Source of the DNA: Chrysomallon squamiferum
Taxonomy: Eukaryota > Mollusca > Gastropoda > Neomphalida > Peltospiridae
Assembly (NCBI GenBank): GCA_012295275.1
Contig: CM022677.1
Coordinates: forward strand, 21,073,131 to 21,083,130
Direction of reading: 5' to 3'
Length of the DNA: 10,000 nucleotides
Part shown: positions 1-7,356 of the stretch, in pieces
Layout of the letters: each line of letters opens with the position of its first letter
Position numbering within the stretch: the stretch's first letter is position 1
Made by a program: the position numbers and the translations under genes
Notes under the pieces: generated by a model
Databases searched by the model: none
Told to the model about the DNA's origin: nothing
The model's input: only the letters and a program-made list of their open reading frames with translations

Positions 1-361
1 ATACATATATACATACATACATACATACATACACACATACGTAGATGTATACGTGCATATGCACACACGAACATACATACACAAACATAGATACATATAT
101 ACATTCGTATAAAACAACGATCTGTACATAACGTATTCCAACATACAAACGTGCATACGTAGTTACGCACATACATAGATACATATATACAGGTAAATAC
201 ATAATCATTCACTGTCATCATTACTGTCACTTGATCATCATGATCATTCAGTATTGTCATCATCAGCACTTCATCAGCATGACCATTCCCTTATCGTGAC
301 CATTCATTATAAACGTCAGAGTGATTTGATCATCATGATCATACAGTATGATCAACATGTC
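1..361. repeat. ATAC-rich low-complexity DNA and a TGATCA-containing duplicate
   Basis: Bases 1 to about 195 are degenerate ATAC/ATAT/ACAC simple sequence. From about 196 to 360 the DNA is rich in CATCA and TGATCA words. A 17-base word, ttgatcatcatgatcat, occurs at 231 and again at 326, followed each time by a similar stretch containing cagtat, so this looks like a short duplicated segment 95 bases apart. The word is nearly its own reverse complement. No exon-like reading frame with splice sites was found here. Confidence 0.6.
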
Positions 362-700
362 ATGGTTGCAGATGTGAATGTGGAAAATGTTCTGACAAAA
401 TAAAAAACATGTTTATTTTATTGTCATACTTTGTTATGGTTGAAGTTAGGTGGACCAAAACAATTATATAACAAGTAGAAAGGATTAAAAATATAAAACA
501 AAACATTTTTGGGGGCTTTTTCATTGACTCTGCAACAGTAACATCCTTTAAAATTCTCCCAGTTTTGGGGTAGGGACAAAAATATCGCAAGTGAATGAAT
601 TACAATTTGCAAATCTACAATCATTATTAAAAGACATTTAATTGCTACTACTACTACTAATAATTATTATTATTACCACACACATATGGGGTGTGTCTGA
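362..700. other. No recognisable gene; non-repetitive AT-rich DNA
   Basis: This stretch is more complex in sequence than its surroundings but contains no exon recognisable by splice sites and domain content. Two overlapping open frames run on the minus strand (down to about 360 and 424), and neither resembles a known domain. It could be a decayed interspersed repeat or simply intron or intergenic DNA upstream of the first visible exon. A short TACTACTAC / ATTATT tract lies at about 644-676. Confidence 0.4.
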
Positions 701-762
701 ATAGTGTTTATATGTGTGTGCAGAAATTGAGATGTTTATTAATAAATATATTTTTTATTTAG

Positions 763-858
763 GTACTTGTAACCTGCAGTGTGAACATGAAGGAAAACCT
801 GATCCTAAATGTCAATATTGTATTGACTGTGCTAACAGATGGGTCGGACTATCTTGTG
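763..858 (+). CDS. EGF-like module exon 1 (96 nt, phase 1-1)
   Basis: The exon follows a T-rich tract ending in ttttttatttag and ends before gtaaaatt, a good donor. Read in phase 1 it encodes about 32 residues with six cysteines spaced C-x3-C-x9-C-x2-C-x2-C-x8-C, beginning TCNLQC and ending RWVGLSCG. The W-x-G-x-x-C ending is the usual close of an EGF-like domain. The three later 96-nt exons have identical length, phase and cysteine spacing, which is the main support. EGF-like domains are extracellular, disulphide-bonded protein-binding modules; this one has no evident calcium-binding signature. It may not be the first exon of the gene, because the phase-1 acceptor requires an upstream coding exon outside the window or unrecognised in it. 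Confidence 0.78.
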
Positions 859-902
859 GTAAAATTACCTTTAAAATGTACGTGTGTACATGTGTGTGTC
901 TG

Positions 903-905
<3 letters not shown>

Positions 906-941
<36 letters not shown>
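906..941. repeat. (GT)n microsatellite
   Basis: An uninterrupted GT tract of about 36 bases lies in the 189-bp intron between the first two EGF-like exons, about 50 bases after the donor at 859. Confidence 0.95.
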
Positions 942-944
<3 letters not shown>

Positions 945-1047
945 TTATATTAATTAGTACTCGTAAGTATGTATGTCATTTATATATGTCTGTGAATACA
1001 CTTTACAAAGACATAAACTAATGAAAACATAATTTATTTCTATTGAG

Positions 1048-1143
1048 GCGTCTGCTATTTGGTATGCGCCCATGGAGGAAGACAAAATTCTGAATGTACT
1101 ACATGCGTTGGATGTGATAGGAAATGGACTGGATTCGAATGCG
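1048..1143 (+). CDS. EGF-like module exon 2 (96 nt, phase 1-1)
   Basis: The acceptor is tttctattgag and the donor gtaata. In phase 1 the exon reads with six cysteines in the same C-x3-C-x9-C-x2-C-x2-C-x8-C spacing as the other three modules. It includes a Gly-Gly pair after the second cysteine (CAHGG) and ends RKWTGFECG. The GG and WTG features match the canonical EGF layout, in which the fifth and sixth cysteines embrace a G-W-x-G-like turn. An ATG-initiated frame from 1072 overlaps this exon in a different phase and runs into the ATAC repeat; it is a shadow, since it ignores the cysteine pattern. Length and phase agree exactly with exon 1. Confidence 0.8.
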
Positions 1144-1164
1144 GTAATAGCACAGCAACAACAC

Positions 1165-1198
1165 ACGCATAAGCATACACACATACAAACATACATAC

Positions 1199-1229
<31 letters not shown>

Positions 1230-1250
1230 CACACATACAAACATACATAC

Positions 1251-1281
<31 letters not shown>

Positions 1282-1382
1282 CACACATACAAACATACAT
1301 ACATACATATATACATACATACATACATACATACATACACACATACAAACATACATACATACATATATACATACGTACATAC
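1165..1382. repeat. Long (ATAC)n array with higher-order structure
   Basis: About 220 bases of ATAC repeats begin shortly after the EGF exon 2 donor. The array is not uniform: blocks of pure ATAC are separated by recurring variants such as acacacatacaaac and catatatac. The blocks repeat at roughly 60-80 bases, indicating that larger segments of the array have themselves duplicated. Long open frames on both strands here are only the translation of the repeat (polymeric Tyr-Val-Cys or Thr-His-Ile) and are not genes. Confidence 0.93.
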
Positions 1383-1494
1383 CTGTAGTCACTTAAATAC
1401 ATATACACACATACATACGTATATAGGGTAGGTATTCACATACCCACAAAAATAAAATTCTAAATTTACAAAAGACAAATAATGTCATGGTTTA

Positions 1495-1700
1495 TAGGAA
1501 GAATTGATTACAGTTGGTTACTGGGCAATCTGCAGTGTGGGTAGGTGGGTGCCATATGTTCAAGTCTTGACAGAGACATCTTGCGTTTGTGACATTGTGA
1601 CCGGAATTCTTCATTCTGTGACTGTGTGCTTCTAAATGTTGTCTGTGCAGTCTAATCAGACATAGATCTGATAATGGAATAAACAATTCTGAACACACAG
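1495..1700 (+). mobile_element. Candidate tRNA-derived SINE (diverged)
   Basis: The stretch near 1508-1575 resembles a tRNA head. It has cagttggtta, like the A-box/D-arm region of many tRNAs, and about 50 bases later gttcaagtc, which fits the Pol III B-box pattern GWTCRANNC. A non-repetitive body of about 120 bases follows and then a simple-sequence tail (CA/TA) from about 1700. This head-body-tail layout is the known architecture of tRNA-derived SINEs, which are common in mollusc introns. A tRNA cloverleaf was not verified, no target-site duplication was identified and no family name can be given. The alternative is ordinary intron DNA with a chance B-box match. Confidence 0.38.
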
Positions 1701-1760
1701 ATTCGCACCCACACACACACTTATATATATATATGCACACACATACACATTACATTTTTT

Positions 1761-1999
1761 TATTCACCTTTAATAGTGTATTAATATTTTATATTCGCAT
1801 ACTGTAATAAATGAATATAATTTTTTAACATACTTTAATGCATTAGAACTTTACTGAATTAAAATTATCTATTCACATACTATAAAACATTAATATAATT
1901 TATTAACATACATTAGTGCATTAACAGTATTTATTTTTTCTCACACTTTGTAACGTTTATATTATTATTCACGCGCTATAAAACATTGATATTATTCAG
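1761..1999 (+). repeat. Degenerate tandem repeat running into the EGF exon 3 acceptor
   Basis: An AT-rich motif of the form tattcac..ctataaaacatta recurs at about 1761, 1792, 1870 and 1966. The last two copies share ctataaaacatt exactly. Spacing is irregular (about 31, 78 and 96 bases). The final copy continues directly into the acceptor attattcag at 1999. Confidence 0.45.
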
Positions 2000-2095
2000 A
2001 GGTTTGTGGTCTGTATTGTCTTCATGGTGGTCGTGAAGATATGTTTTGTTCGCGATGCAATGGATGCAATGGGAAATGGACTGGTGATAGATGTG
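2000..2095 (+). CDS. EGF-like module exon 3 (96 nt, phase 1-1)
   Basis: The acceptor is tattattcag and the donor gtaaag. The phase-1 reading contains VCGLYCLHGG near the start and CNGKWTGDRCG at the end, with the same six-cysteine spacing as the other modules. It is the copy closest to a canonical EGF-like domain because it keeps both the Gly-Gly after the second cysteine and the W-T-G before the sixth. A second AG at 2000-2001 could serve as an acceptor but would change the phase, so 2000 is chosen as the exon start. The exon is too short and lacks an ATG-to-stop frame, so it appears only from splice-site and homology reasoning. Confidence 0.8.
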
Positions 2096-2596
2096 GTAAA
2101 GTACTGAATAATCTTTTTACTTGCAGTGAAATTCTTGTACACACTATTTAATTTTTACCCAGCAGTGCCACTTATTAGCCGTTAGATAATCATTTAGTAT
2201 TTGTTTGCCTTCACAAAATATTTCTGATCATTGAGAATGAACACGATTGTCAGCTAATCATCATAACTAGTTTTCTGTTCTTATTTATGTCAACATGTTT
2301 TGTTGGGCTGTCTGTTCTCTGTAGTGTCAGCATGTTCTTTGTGATGTCAGCTTATTCTCTATTCATCATTTCATCATTTTCTTTGTTCTTTATAATCATC
2401 ATTTTCATGTCACCGTTATTTGTGCTGTGAATAAATTACCAGTTTTTTTTCTTCTTTTTTTCTCTGTCAACATTTTCTGTATTCTTATTGATGTCAACAT
2501 CATTTTTGGGATAAGCATGTCGTCTGTTCCTTGTGGTGTCAACATGTTTGTTTTTTGTGACATCAACATGATATAAGTGTTTCTCGATTCTCATAG
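2096..2596 (+). other. Intron with degenerate relatives of the downstream minisatellite
   Basis: No exon is seen. From about 2285 the DNA contains scattered words such as tgtcaacatgtt, tgtcagcatgtt and gtgatgtcagc, often separated by T-rich stretches with tctgttc. These match the core of the 62-bp minisatellite that follows, so this half of the intron may be an older, eroded part of the same array. The rest is T-rich on the + strand. Confidence 0.5.
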
Positions 2597-3093
2597 TGGT
2601 GACATCATGTTATTTTTAGATATCAATCTGATTTGTCTTCTTGGTGATATCTTATTTGTGATGTCAACATGTTATTTTTAGATATCAGTCTGATTTGTCT
2701 TCTTGGTGATATCTTATTTGTGATGTCAACATGTTATTTTTAGATATCAGTCTGATTTGTCTTCTTGGTGATATCTTATTTGTGATGTCAACATGTTATT
2801 TTTGGATATCAGTCTGATTTGTCTTCTTGGTGATATCTTATTTGTGATGTCAACATGTTATTTTTAGATATCAGTCTGATTTGTCTTCTTGTGATATCTT
2901 ATTTGTGATGTCAACATGTTATTTTTGGATATCAGTCTGATTTGTCTTCTTGGTGATATTTATTTGTGAAAATGTTATTTTTGGTCTTCTTGGTGATATC
3001 TTATTTGTGATGTCAACATGTTATTTTTAGATATCAGTCTGATTTGTCTTCTTGGTGATATCTTATTTGTGATGTCAACATGTTATTGTTTAG
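2597..3093 (+). repeat. 62-bp minisatellite, about 8 copies
   Basis: The word atgtcaacatgtta recurs at 2661, 2723, 2785, 2847, 2908, 3010 and 3072, spaced 62 bases apart except for one single-base deletion (2847 to 2908) and one truncated unit near 2960-3000. A diverged first unit starts near 2597 (gacatcatgtta). Units differ at few sites, for example tttttaga versus tttttgga, so the array expanded recently. Each unit holds two gatatc palindromes about 27 bases apart. The array ends about 45 bases before EGF exon 4 and lies entirely in the intron. Confidence 0.92.
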
Positions 3094-3139
3094 ACAGTAC
3101 TGTGTGTCTGCATTAACAGATAGTATTTGTTCTATTTAG

Positions 3140-3235
3140 AAAAATGTGGTCTGAAGTGTCCGCGTGGTTCATCTCCAGATGCTGCCTGTGAACACTGTTC
3201 AAAGTGTCCTGCGGATTCGACAGACCCCAGCTGTG
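3140..3235 (+). CDS. EGF-like module exon 4 (96 nt, phase 1-1), divergent
   Basis: The acceptor is gttctatttag and the donor gtaaaa. The phase-1 translation begins KCGLKCPRGSSPDAAC and ends PADSTDPSCG. It keeps all six cysteines in the C-x3-C-x9-C-x2-C-x2-C-x8-C spacing but has lost the W-T-G turn, the Gly-Gly pair being replaced by Gly-Ser. It is therefore the most diverged of the four modules but is still open and correctly spliced. It is the last EGF-like unit before the TSP1 cassettes; its final G joins the next exon's CT to give Ala. Confidence 0.77.
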
Positions 3236-3386
3236 GTAAAATAGTTCATAGACATTTTTATAATTTTATTTATTTTTAATTTTAATTTAAAAAAATAAAA
3301 ATAAAAAATAAAAAAAGGCATCGAGAAGATACCCTTTCCTTTTATTTTATTGTAATTCATTATATTTATTTATTGTAAAATACTGT

Positions 3387-3425
<39 letters not shown>

Positions 3426-3566
3426 TCTATTTATTTATTTTATTTTATTTATAGTTTTTGTTTGTTCGATTACTAATAAATTAATAGAATAATGAAATGA
3501 AGAAGACAAAAGGTATAATAATTATACTTATCGTAATCATTACGTAATCATCATCACTATTATTAC

Positions 3567-3610
<44 letters not shown>

Positions 3611-3611
3611 G
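3236..3611 (+). repeat. AT-only intron: A/T hairpin, (ATTT)n and (ATT)n arrays
   Basis: About 3264-3316 is a T-rich arm followed by an A-rich arm and would fold into an imperfect hairpin. An (ATTT)n array covers about 3388-3440 and an (ATT)n array about 3557-3609, which runs directly into the acceptor of the linker exon at 3612. The segment from about 3470 (attaatagaataatgaaatg) matches the one at about 6638, which marks the approximate left edge of the tandem cassette. No exon is present apart from the linker that follows. Confidence 0.85.
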
Positions 3612-3665
3612 CTGGTTCGGCTGCTCTTGCTGGCTTGAGTAAAAATGAAAGGAAGACGGGTCCAG
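3612..3665 (+). CDS. Linker exon L1 (54 nt, phase 1-1)
   Basis: The exon lies between an ATT-array acceptor (attattattag) and the donor gtatgtaa. Including the Ala codon completed by the upstream G it reads AGSAALAGLSKNERKTGP, a small, Ala/Gly-rich then charged linker without cysteine. It is supported by two paralogous copies at 6940 and 8763 with the same phase, the same ALAG core and homologous flanking intron sequence. No known domain is recognised; it is probably a spacer between disulphide-bonded modules. Confidence 0.65.
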
Positions 3666-3727
3666 GTATGTAAACTGCATGTTAACGTGGTTTAAATTAA
3701 ATGATAATCAGTTTCGTTGAAAATATA

Positions 3728-3754
3728 CTCTCCCAAAAAAGAAACGCAGAATGG
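3728..3754 (+). repeat. Left terminal inverted repeat of the Tc1-like element
   Basis: The sequence ctctcccaaaaaagaaacgc matches, with a few substitutions and one small gap, the reverse complement of the DNA at about 5161-5190. It follows a TA dinucleotide at 3726-3727. Confidence 0.6.
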
Positions 3755-4021
3755 TTGATTTCTTAGATAACTATTGTAAACTGACAGATATCAATGTACA
3801 AACTATGAATATAATGACATTTGGTGATTCAAACATAGAGCTTTTGTTACAGTCGCCAAAATAAAGGCTATGATCGTGTTTATTAGCCAAAACGTCGCCA
3901 AAACCACGTTACCAGTGCATGTGCACGTGCGGCACATGGAACTTGAATACGAGGGTTATAAAATTGCAAGGTTTTCGAATACTTCTGTTCGTTATTTCTG
4001 TTCTGACCCAACATCAAACAA

Positions 4022-5027
4022 ATGTCACGACTGAGTGAACCGCAACGAAACAACGCCATCGGCCGTTTACAAGCTGGCGAATCCTTCTCGGCCGTAGCCC
4101 GGGTGTTCCATGTATCCCCAAGCACCATCTTGAGATTGTGTATCGGTTCCAGCAACACCAAACAACACGTGACCGTCCCATATTAGATAGACCACGTGTA
4201 ACCACCAGGGCCCAGGACCGCTATATACGGGTACTTCAACTACGGGAAAGAACCACCACGGCAACCTCTACTGCTTCAGCAATACCAGGTCTGCGTAGAA
4301 TATCGGCTCAGACAGAGCACACTCGTTTACGCGAGACAGGTATTCGAGCCAGACGGCCTGTAAGAAGAGTGGTTTTGACTCAACAACATCGTCGACTACG
4401 ACGTCAGTGGTGTCAAGTGCACACAGTCTGGCATTAATTACGATGGAGAACTGTCTGGTTTAGTGAAGAGGCTCGATTTCTGCTTCGTCGAGCTGATGGG
4501 TGATATTGAGTTTACAGACGTCGTGGTGAACGTTTTGCTGCAAACTGAATACTGGAAGGGGACAGATTTGGCGGTGGTAGTGATGGTGTGGGCAGCTATC
4601 TCATACACTGGCAGGGCCAACCTGGTTCACATCCAAGGCAACTTAACGGCACAGAGATACAGAGATGAAATTTTCCTGCCACATGTCGATTCAATTACGA
4701 ATAATGGTAACGCTGTATTCCAGCACGACAATGCGAGACCACATACAGCCAGACTCACAACAGCGTACCTACACAACAATAACATTCAGGTGCTGCCCTG
4801 GCCCTCTAAATCTGCGGATTTGAACCCTACTGAGCATTTACGGAACGAGTTGGATACACGACTGAGGCATCATCAACCACAGCCACAGAATCTTGCAAAG
4901 TTGGCATTATTACCTCAGACAGTGGGCCACCGTTCCACAAGGTGTAATTCATAATGTCATTACTGCCATGGGAAGGAGATGTCAGGCAGTTCTGGACTCC
5001 CATGGTATTGATATTATATTGTTATAA
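4022..5027 (+). pseudogene. Tc1-like transposase pseudogene
   Basis: The transposase would bind the terminal repeats through an N-terminal helix-turn-helix and cut and paste the element with a DD34E catalytic core. The start at 4022 opens with MSRLSEPQRNNAIGRLQAGE, a typical Tc1-family DNA-binding N terminus. A one-base loss near 4140 shifts the frame; the next block (about 4140-4434) contains the Arg-rich segment ending CQVHTVWH and meets TAA at 4435. In that frame further TGA stops lie at 4501, 4507 and 4546. The first catalytic position, in the family motif WFSDE, reads GAA (Glu) at 4465-4467. A two-base loss near 4580 moves to the frame with VMVWAAISYTG, HDNARPH (second Asp, 4727-4729) and PTEH (Glu, 4832-4834), exactly 34 residues apart. 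A last shift at about 4890-4920 leads to the C-terminal block and the stop at 5025-5027. It is inactive. Confidence 0.92.
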
Positions 5028-5160
5028 CCTTGAACTTTAACCTTTTCAATGTAATACCATCAATATTAATGAATTGCTAAAGTGTGTGTAAAATGTGAAC
5101 ATTCTGCAGCTTTCTGTTAATCTATTAGATAGATATATATTCCCAGTGTCAATCACATCT

Positions 5161-5190
5161 ACTTTTGTGTTACTTTTTTGTTAGAGAATA
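5161..5190 (-). repeat. Right terminal inverted repeat of the Tc1-like element
   Basis: Read on the minus strand this gives tattctctaacaaaaaagta, similar to the left end. The match is imperfect, as expected for an old copy. Confidence 0.55.
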
Positions 5191-5325
5191 TATTGTAAAA
5201 AAAATTATGTTTCATATTAAATATACATAAACACGTCAATTTCTGTGCAGTTTTTGAATAAAGAAACAAAAATCTTTTTATGGATATACTGATTGATTGA
5301 TAGAGATATATACACACATTGATAG

Positions 5326-5436
<111 letters not shown>

Positions 5437-5473
5437 ATAATAAAGGAGGCATTTATTCTATTTTAATGTTTAG

Positions 5474-5665
5474 TAAATGGTGGATGGGGTACGTGGGCCA
5501 AAGTTAAAGAATCAAAGTGCAGTCAAACCTGTGGCTTAGGTGTTAGAGCTGTCACCAACGTTAGGCAGTGTAATAATCCGTCTCCAAGAAAAGGTGGAAC
5601 AACGTGCAAAGGATCGAAAACTAAAACTGATTTTAAAGATTGTGACCCAGGAATTGATTGTAATG
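5474..5665 (+). CDS. TSP1 domain exon A1 (192 nt, phase 1-1)
   Basis: The exon follows tttaatgtttag and precedes gtatgtc. With the Val codon completed by the upstream G it reads VNGGWGTWAKVKESKCSQTC, then a six-cysteine TSP1 fold ending KDCDPGIDCNG. It shows the family marks: a W-x-x-W motif (a possible C-mannosylation site), CSQTCG (matching the O-fucosylation pattern C-x-x-S/T-C-G), the basic V-R-Q-C strand and the NPSP..GG..C-K-G loop. TSP1 modules are about 50-60 residues, and this 64-residue exon encodes one whole domain. TSP1 domains are extracellular and bind glycosaminoglycans and proteins. The exon is 184/192 identical to the copy at 7357 by hand count. Confidence 0.93.
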
Positions 5666-5671
5666 GTATGT

Positions 5672-5674
5672 CAT

Positions 5675-5705
<31 letters not shown>

Positions 5706-6075
5706 TTTTATTCGGTTTCTTTCACTGTTTCTTTGTTATTAATATTTTGAGTGAACAAGAACATATAACAAACGAACAGCCAGAAACGATATACATTTGT
5801 TAAATCTCAGCAAAAAAATTTCATAGCGGAATTTAACCATTTTTACTAAACAAGAAAATAAACAGAAAAGAAGTATTACAGTAATAGTAAGGTTTAATTC
5901 ATTACTTTTAAATCAACACTATCAACACTACCACCATATTCTTCTTCTTTTTCTTCTTCTTCTTCTTTTGTTAATGATTGTTTCACTGACTTAGTTCGTA
6001 ACTTACCTACATTCTTATTTCGCTATGTTCTGATTGATATTTATAATTTTATTTTTTATTACTTTAATATGACAG
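5672..6075 (+). repeat. Intron: (ATTT)n after the donor, then AT-rich DNA with a TTC tract
   Basis: An ATTT array fills about 5672-5709, beginning six bases after the donor. The rest is AT-rich, with a TTC/TTTC pyrimidine tract at about 5940-5970. It ends at the microexon acceptor aatatgacag. The equivalent intron of cassette 2 (7549-7962) is recognisably homologous. No other exon was found. Confidence 0.8.
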
Positions 6076-6090
6076 ATCCAACTACACATG
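6076..6090 (+). CDS. 15-nt microexon M1 (phase 1-1)
   Basis: The 15 bases atccaactacacatg lie between tatgacag and gtaagcat, both good splice sites. With the incoming G they encode Asp-Pro-Thr-Thr-His and leave a G for the next exon, a five-residue hinge between two TSP1 domains. Support comes from the paralogous copy at 7963-7977 with the same length, phase and splice sites. Of three differences between the copies, two are silent third-position changes (CCA/CCG, ACA/ACG) and one changes His to Arg. Skipping it would keep the frame. Exons this short need confirmation from transcripts. Confidence 0.58.
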
Positions 6091-6362
6091 GTAAGCATAG
6101 CAACATTTTTCTTTCAGTCACTCAGTATCTCAAAGAAAATTTAAGTTGCAACTAACTAACCGACAAATTATATAACAAACTAACAAATTAAGCAGTAAAT
6201 ATATATATTTATATGTGTACCTTGTTGTATAAGTGATTGTTTTCTGTGTGTGCATGTGTATGTGTGTATTTAAAGTTCTATATGTCTGTGTCAAGCACAG
6301 TCAGAGACAAACTTGAGAGAAAGTGATAGTGATATTTACATGCAATCTAAATTAACCTCTAG

Positions 6363-6554
6363 TAAACGGTGGATGGGGTACATGGGTCCAACTTAAAGTA
6401 TCAAAGTGCTCTCAAACCTGCGACTCTGGTGTTAGAAGTGTCACCAAAAACAGAGACTGCGATAATCCGAGTCCAAGGAACGGGGGAAGAAATTGCAAAG
6501 GACCGAAAACAAAAGTTGATTCCGAAGATTGTTACACGGGAATTAGTTGTCATG
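6363..6554 (+). CDS. TSP1 domain exon B1 (192 nt, phase 1-1)
   Basis: The acceptor is aacctctag and the donor gttagt, which is weaker than the gtatgt of type A. The translation begins VNGGWGTWVQLKVSKCSQTC and ends EDCYTGISCHG, with six cysteines in TSP1 spacing and the NPSPRNGG loop. The residue after the second cysteine is Asp (CSQTCD), so the O-fucosylation consensus seen in type A, which needs Gly, is absent. The exon is the type-B partner of the cassette; its closest relative is 8270-8461 (about 26 of 192 bases differ by hand count). The ATG-initiated frame starting at 6369 overlaps it in another phase and is a shadow. Confidence 0.91.
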
Positions 6555-6572
6555 GTTAGTTTTTTTATTTGC

Positions 6573-6598
6573 TTATTTATTTATTTATTTATTTATTT
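6573..6598 (+). repeat. (ATTT)n array after TSP1-B1
   Basis: A short ATTT array begins about 20 bases after the donor at 6555, in the same relative position as those after the other TSP1 exons. Confidence 0.85.
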
Positions 6599-6675
6599 GT
6601 TAAATGGCATCATAATATACCAAATAGAAGAAGCATAAGTTAATAGAATAATAAAATGAAGGAAAAGAGAAAGAA

Positions 6676-6740
6676 ATAAAAATAATTATAAGTATTGTAA
6701 TAATCATGTAATCATCATAATTATAATTATAATAATAATA

Positions 6741-6771
<31 letters not shown>

Positions 6772-6843
6772 TATAATCATTATAATTATTAATAATAATT
6801 ATGATGATTACATGATTATTACAATACTTATAATTATTTTTAT
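6676..6843. repeat. Perfect 49-bp inverted repeat with 70-base AT loop
   Basis: Bases 6676-6724 are the exact reverse complement of 6795-6843: base i pairs with base 13519-i throughout. The arms are not just simple repeats; they contain aagtattgtaataatcatg and its complement. The loop 6725-6794 is ATT/AAT repeat with further partial self-complementarity. The corresponding introns before linker exons L1 (about 3511-3556) and L3 (about 8580-8630) have one similar but diverged arm and no inverted partner. As RNA or extruded DNA this would form a long stem. Confidence 0.93.
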
Positions 6844-6883
6844 AATAATAGTAATAATAATAGTAATAATTATAATTATAATT

Positions 6884-6914
<31 letters not shown>

Positions 6915-6938
6915 TTATTGTTATTATTTTTATTATTA
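6884..6938 (+). repeat. (ATT)n array forming the 3' end of an intron
   Basis: An ATT array with a few TTTTT interruptions ends in the acceptor tattattag of linker exon L2, so it stands where a polypyrimidine tract would be. Confidence 0.9.
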
Positions 6939-6939
6939 G

Positions 6940-6993
6940 CTGGTTTTGTTGCTCTGGCTGGCAATAGTAAAAATGCGGATACTTCAGGAAAAG
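6940..6993 (+). CDS. Linker exon L2 (54 nt, phase 1-1)
   Basis: With the incoming G the exon reads AGFVALAGNSKNADTSGK. It is flanked by attattag and gtatgtaa, like L1. The core G-x-x-A-L-A-G is shared by L1 and L3, while the second half varies. It has no cysteine and no known domain. It joins TSP1-B1 to TSP1-A2. An open frame on the opposite strand over this area is low-complexity Asn/Tyr/Ile sequence and is not a gene. Confidence 0.65.
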
Positions 6994-7177
6994 GTATGTA
7001 AACTGCATGTTAACTTGGTTTAAATTAACTGACAACCAGTTTCTTTGAAAATGTATTTTATATAATTAATGTTTCATATGAAATATACATAAACACATTA
7101 ATGTGTGCAGGTTTTGGATATCGAAACAAAAACCTTTATGGATATACTGATAGATAGTTAGAGTACATACAGAAATT

Positions 7178-7319
<142 letters not shown>

Positions 7320-7356
7320 ATAATAAAGGAGGCATTTATTCTATTTTAATGTTTAG

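Larger units (their letters stand above)
3728..5190 (+). mobile_element. Tc1-like (Tc1/mariner, DD34E) transposon, non-autonomous by decay
   Basis: The element carries a decayed DD34E transposase gene, has imperfect terminal inverted repeats (ctctcccaaaaaagaaac at the left, the complement of a similar word at the right) and is bounded by TA, the target of this superfamily: TA at 3726-3727 on the left and within the TATA at 5189-5192 on the right. Comparison with the equivalent introns of cassettes 2 (after 6994) and 3 (after 8832), which read continuously from gaaaatgta or gagaatgta into ttttatat or ttgtatat, shows the empty site and confirms both edges to within a couple of bases. It lies in the same orientation as the host gene, inside the intron between linker L1 and the first TSP1 exon. 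The usual full length of Tc1 elements is about 1.3-1.7 kb, so it is essentially full-size. Confidence 0.88.

Noticed and set aside
360-624. Two minus-strand frames of 66-76 residues
   Set aside because: No domain is recognised and the frames overlap one another; a decayed repeat is possible but could not be demonstrated.
954-1431. Several long open frames on both strands across the ATAC array
   Set aside because: They are translations of the tetranucleotide repeat (Tyr-Val-Cys or Thr-His-Ile patterns) and exist in many frames at once; no domain or splice logic supports them.
1492-1740. 82-residue minus-strand open frame
   Set aside because: It overlaps the candidate SINE and a CA/TA tail and has no recognisable domain; the few cysteines have no module-like spacing.
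2597-3093. Regularly spaced repeats suggestive of a CRISPR array
   Set aside because: The 62-bp units are repeated over their whole length, with no variable spacers, and lie in an intron of an animal-type gene; it is a minisatellite.
3883-4264. Minus-strand open frames over the transposon
   Set aside because: They are antisense shadows of the Tc1-like transposase, whose sense-strand motifs are clear.
5474-5665. Idea that the 192-nt TSP1 exons are fused pairs of 96-nt EGF exons, because 192 is twice 96
   Set aside because: The cysteine spacing and sequence of the TSP1 exons show no internal repeat and no similarity to the EGF-like modules; the size ratio is coincidence.
6704-7035. Asn/Tyr/Ile-rich minus-strand open frames, similar ones at 8515-9020
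   Set aside because: They arise from ATT/AAT arrays and the inverted repeat; low complexity with no conserved content.
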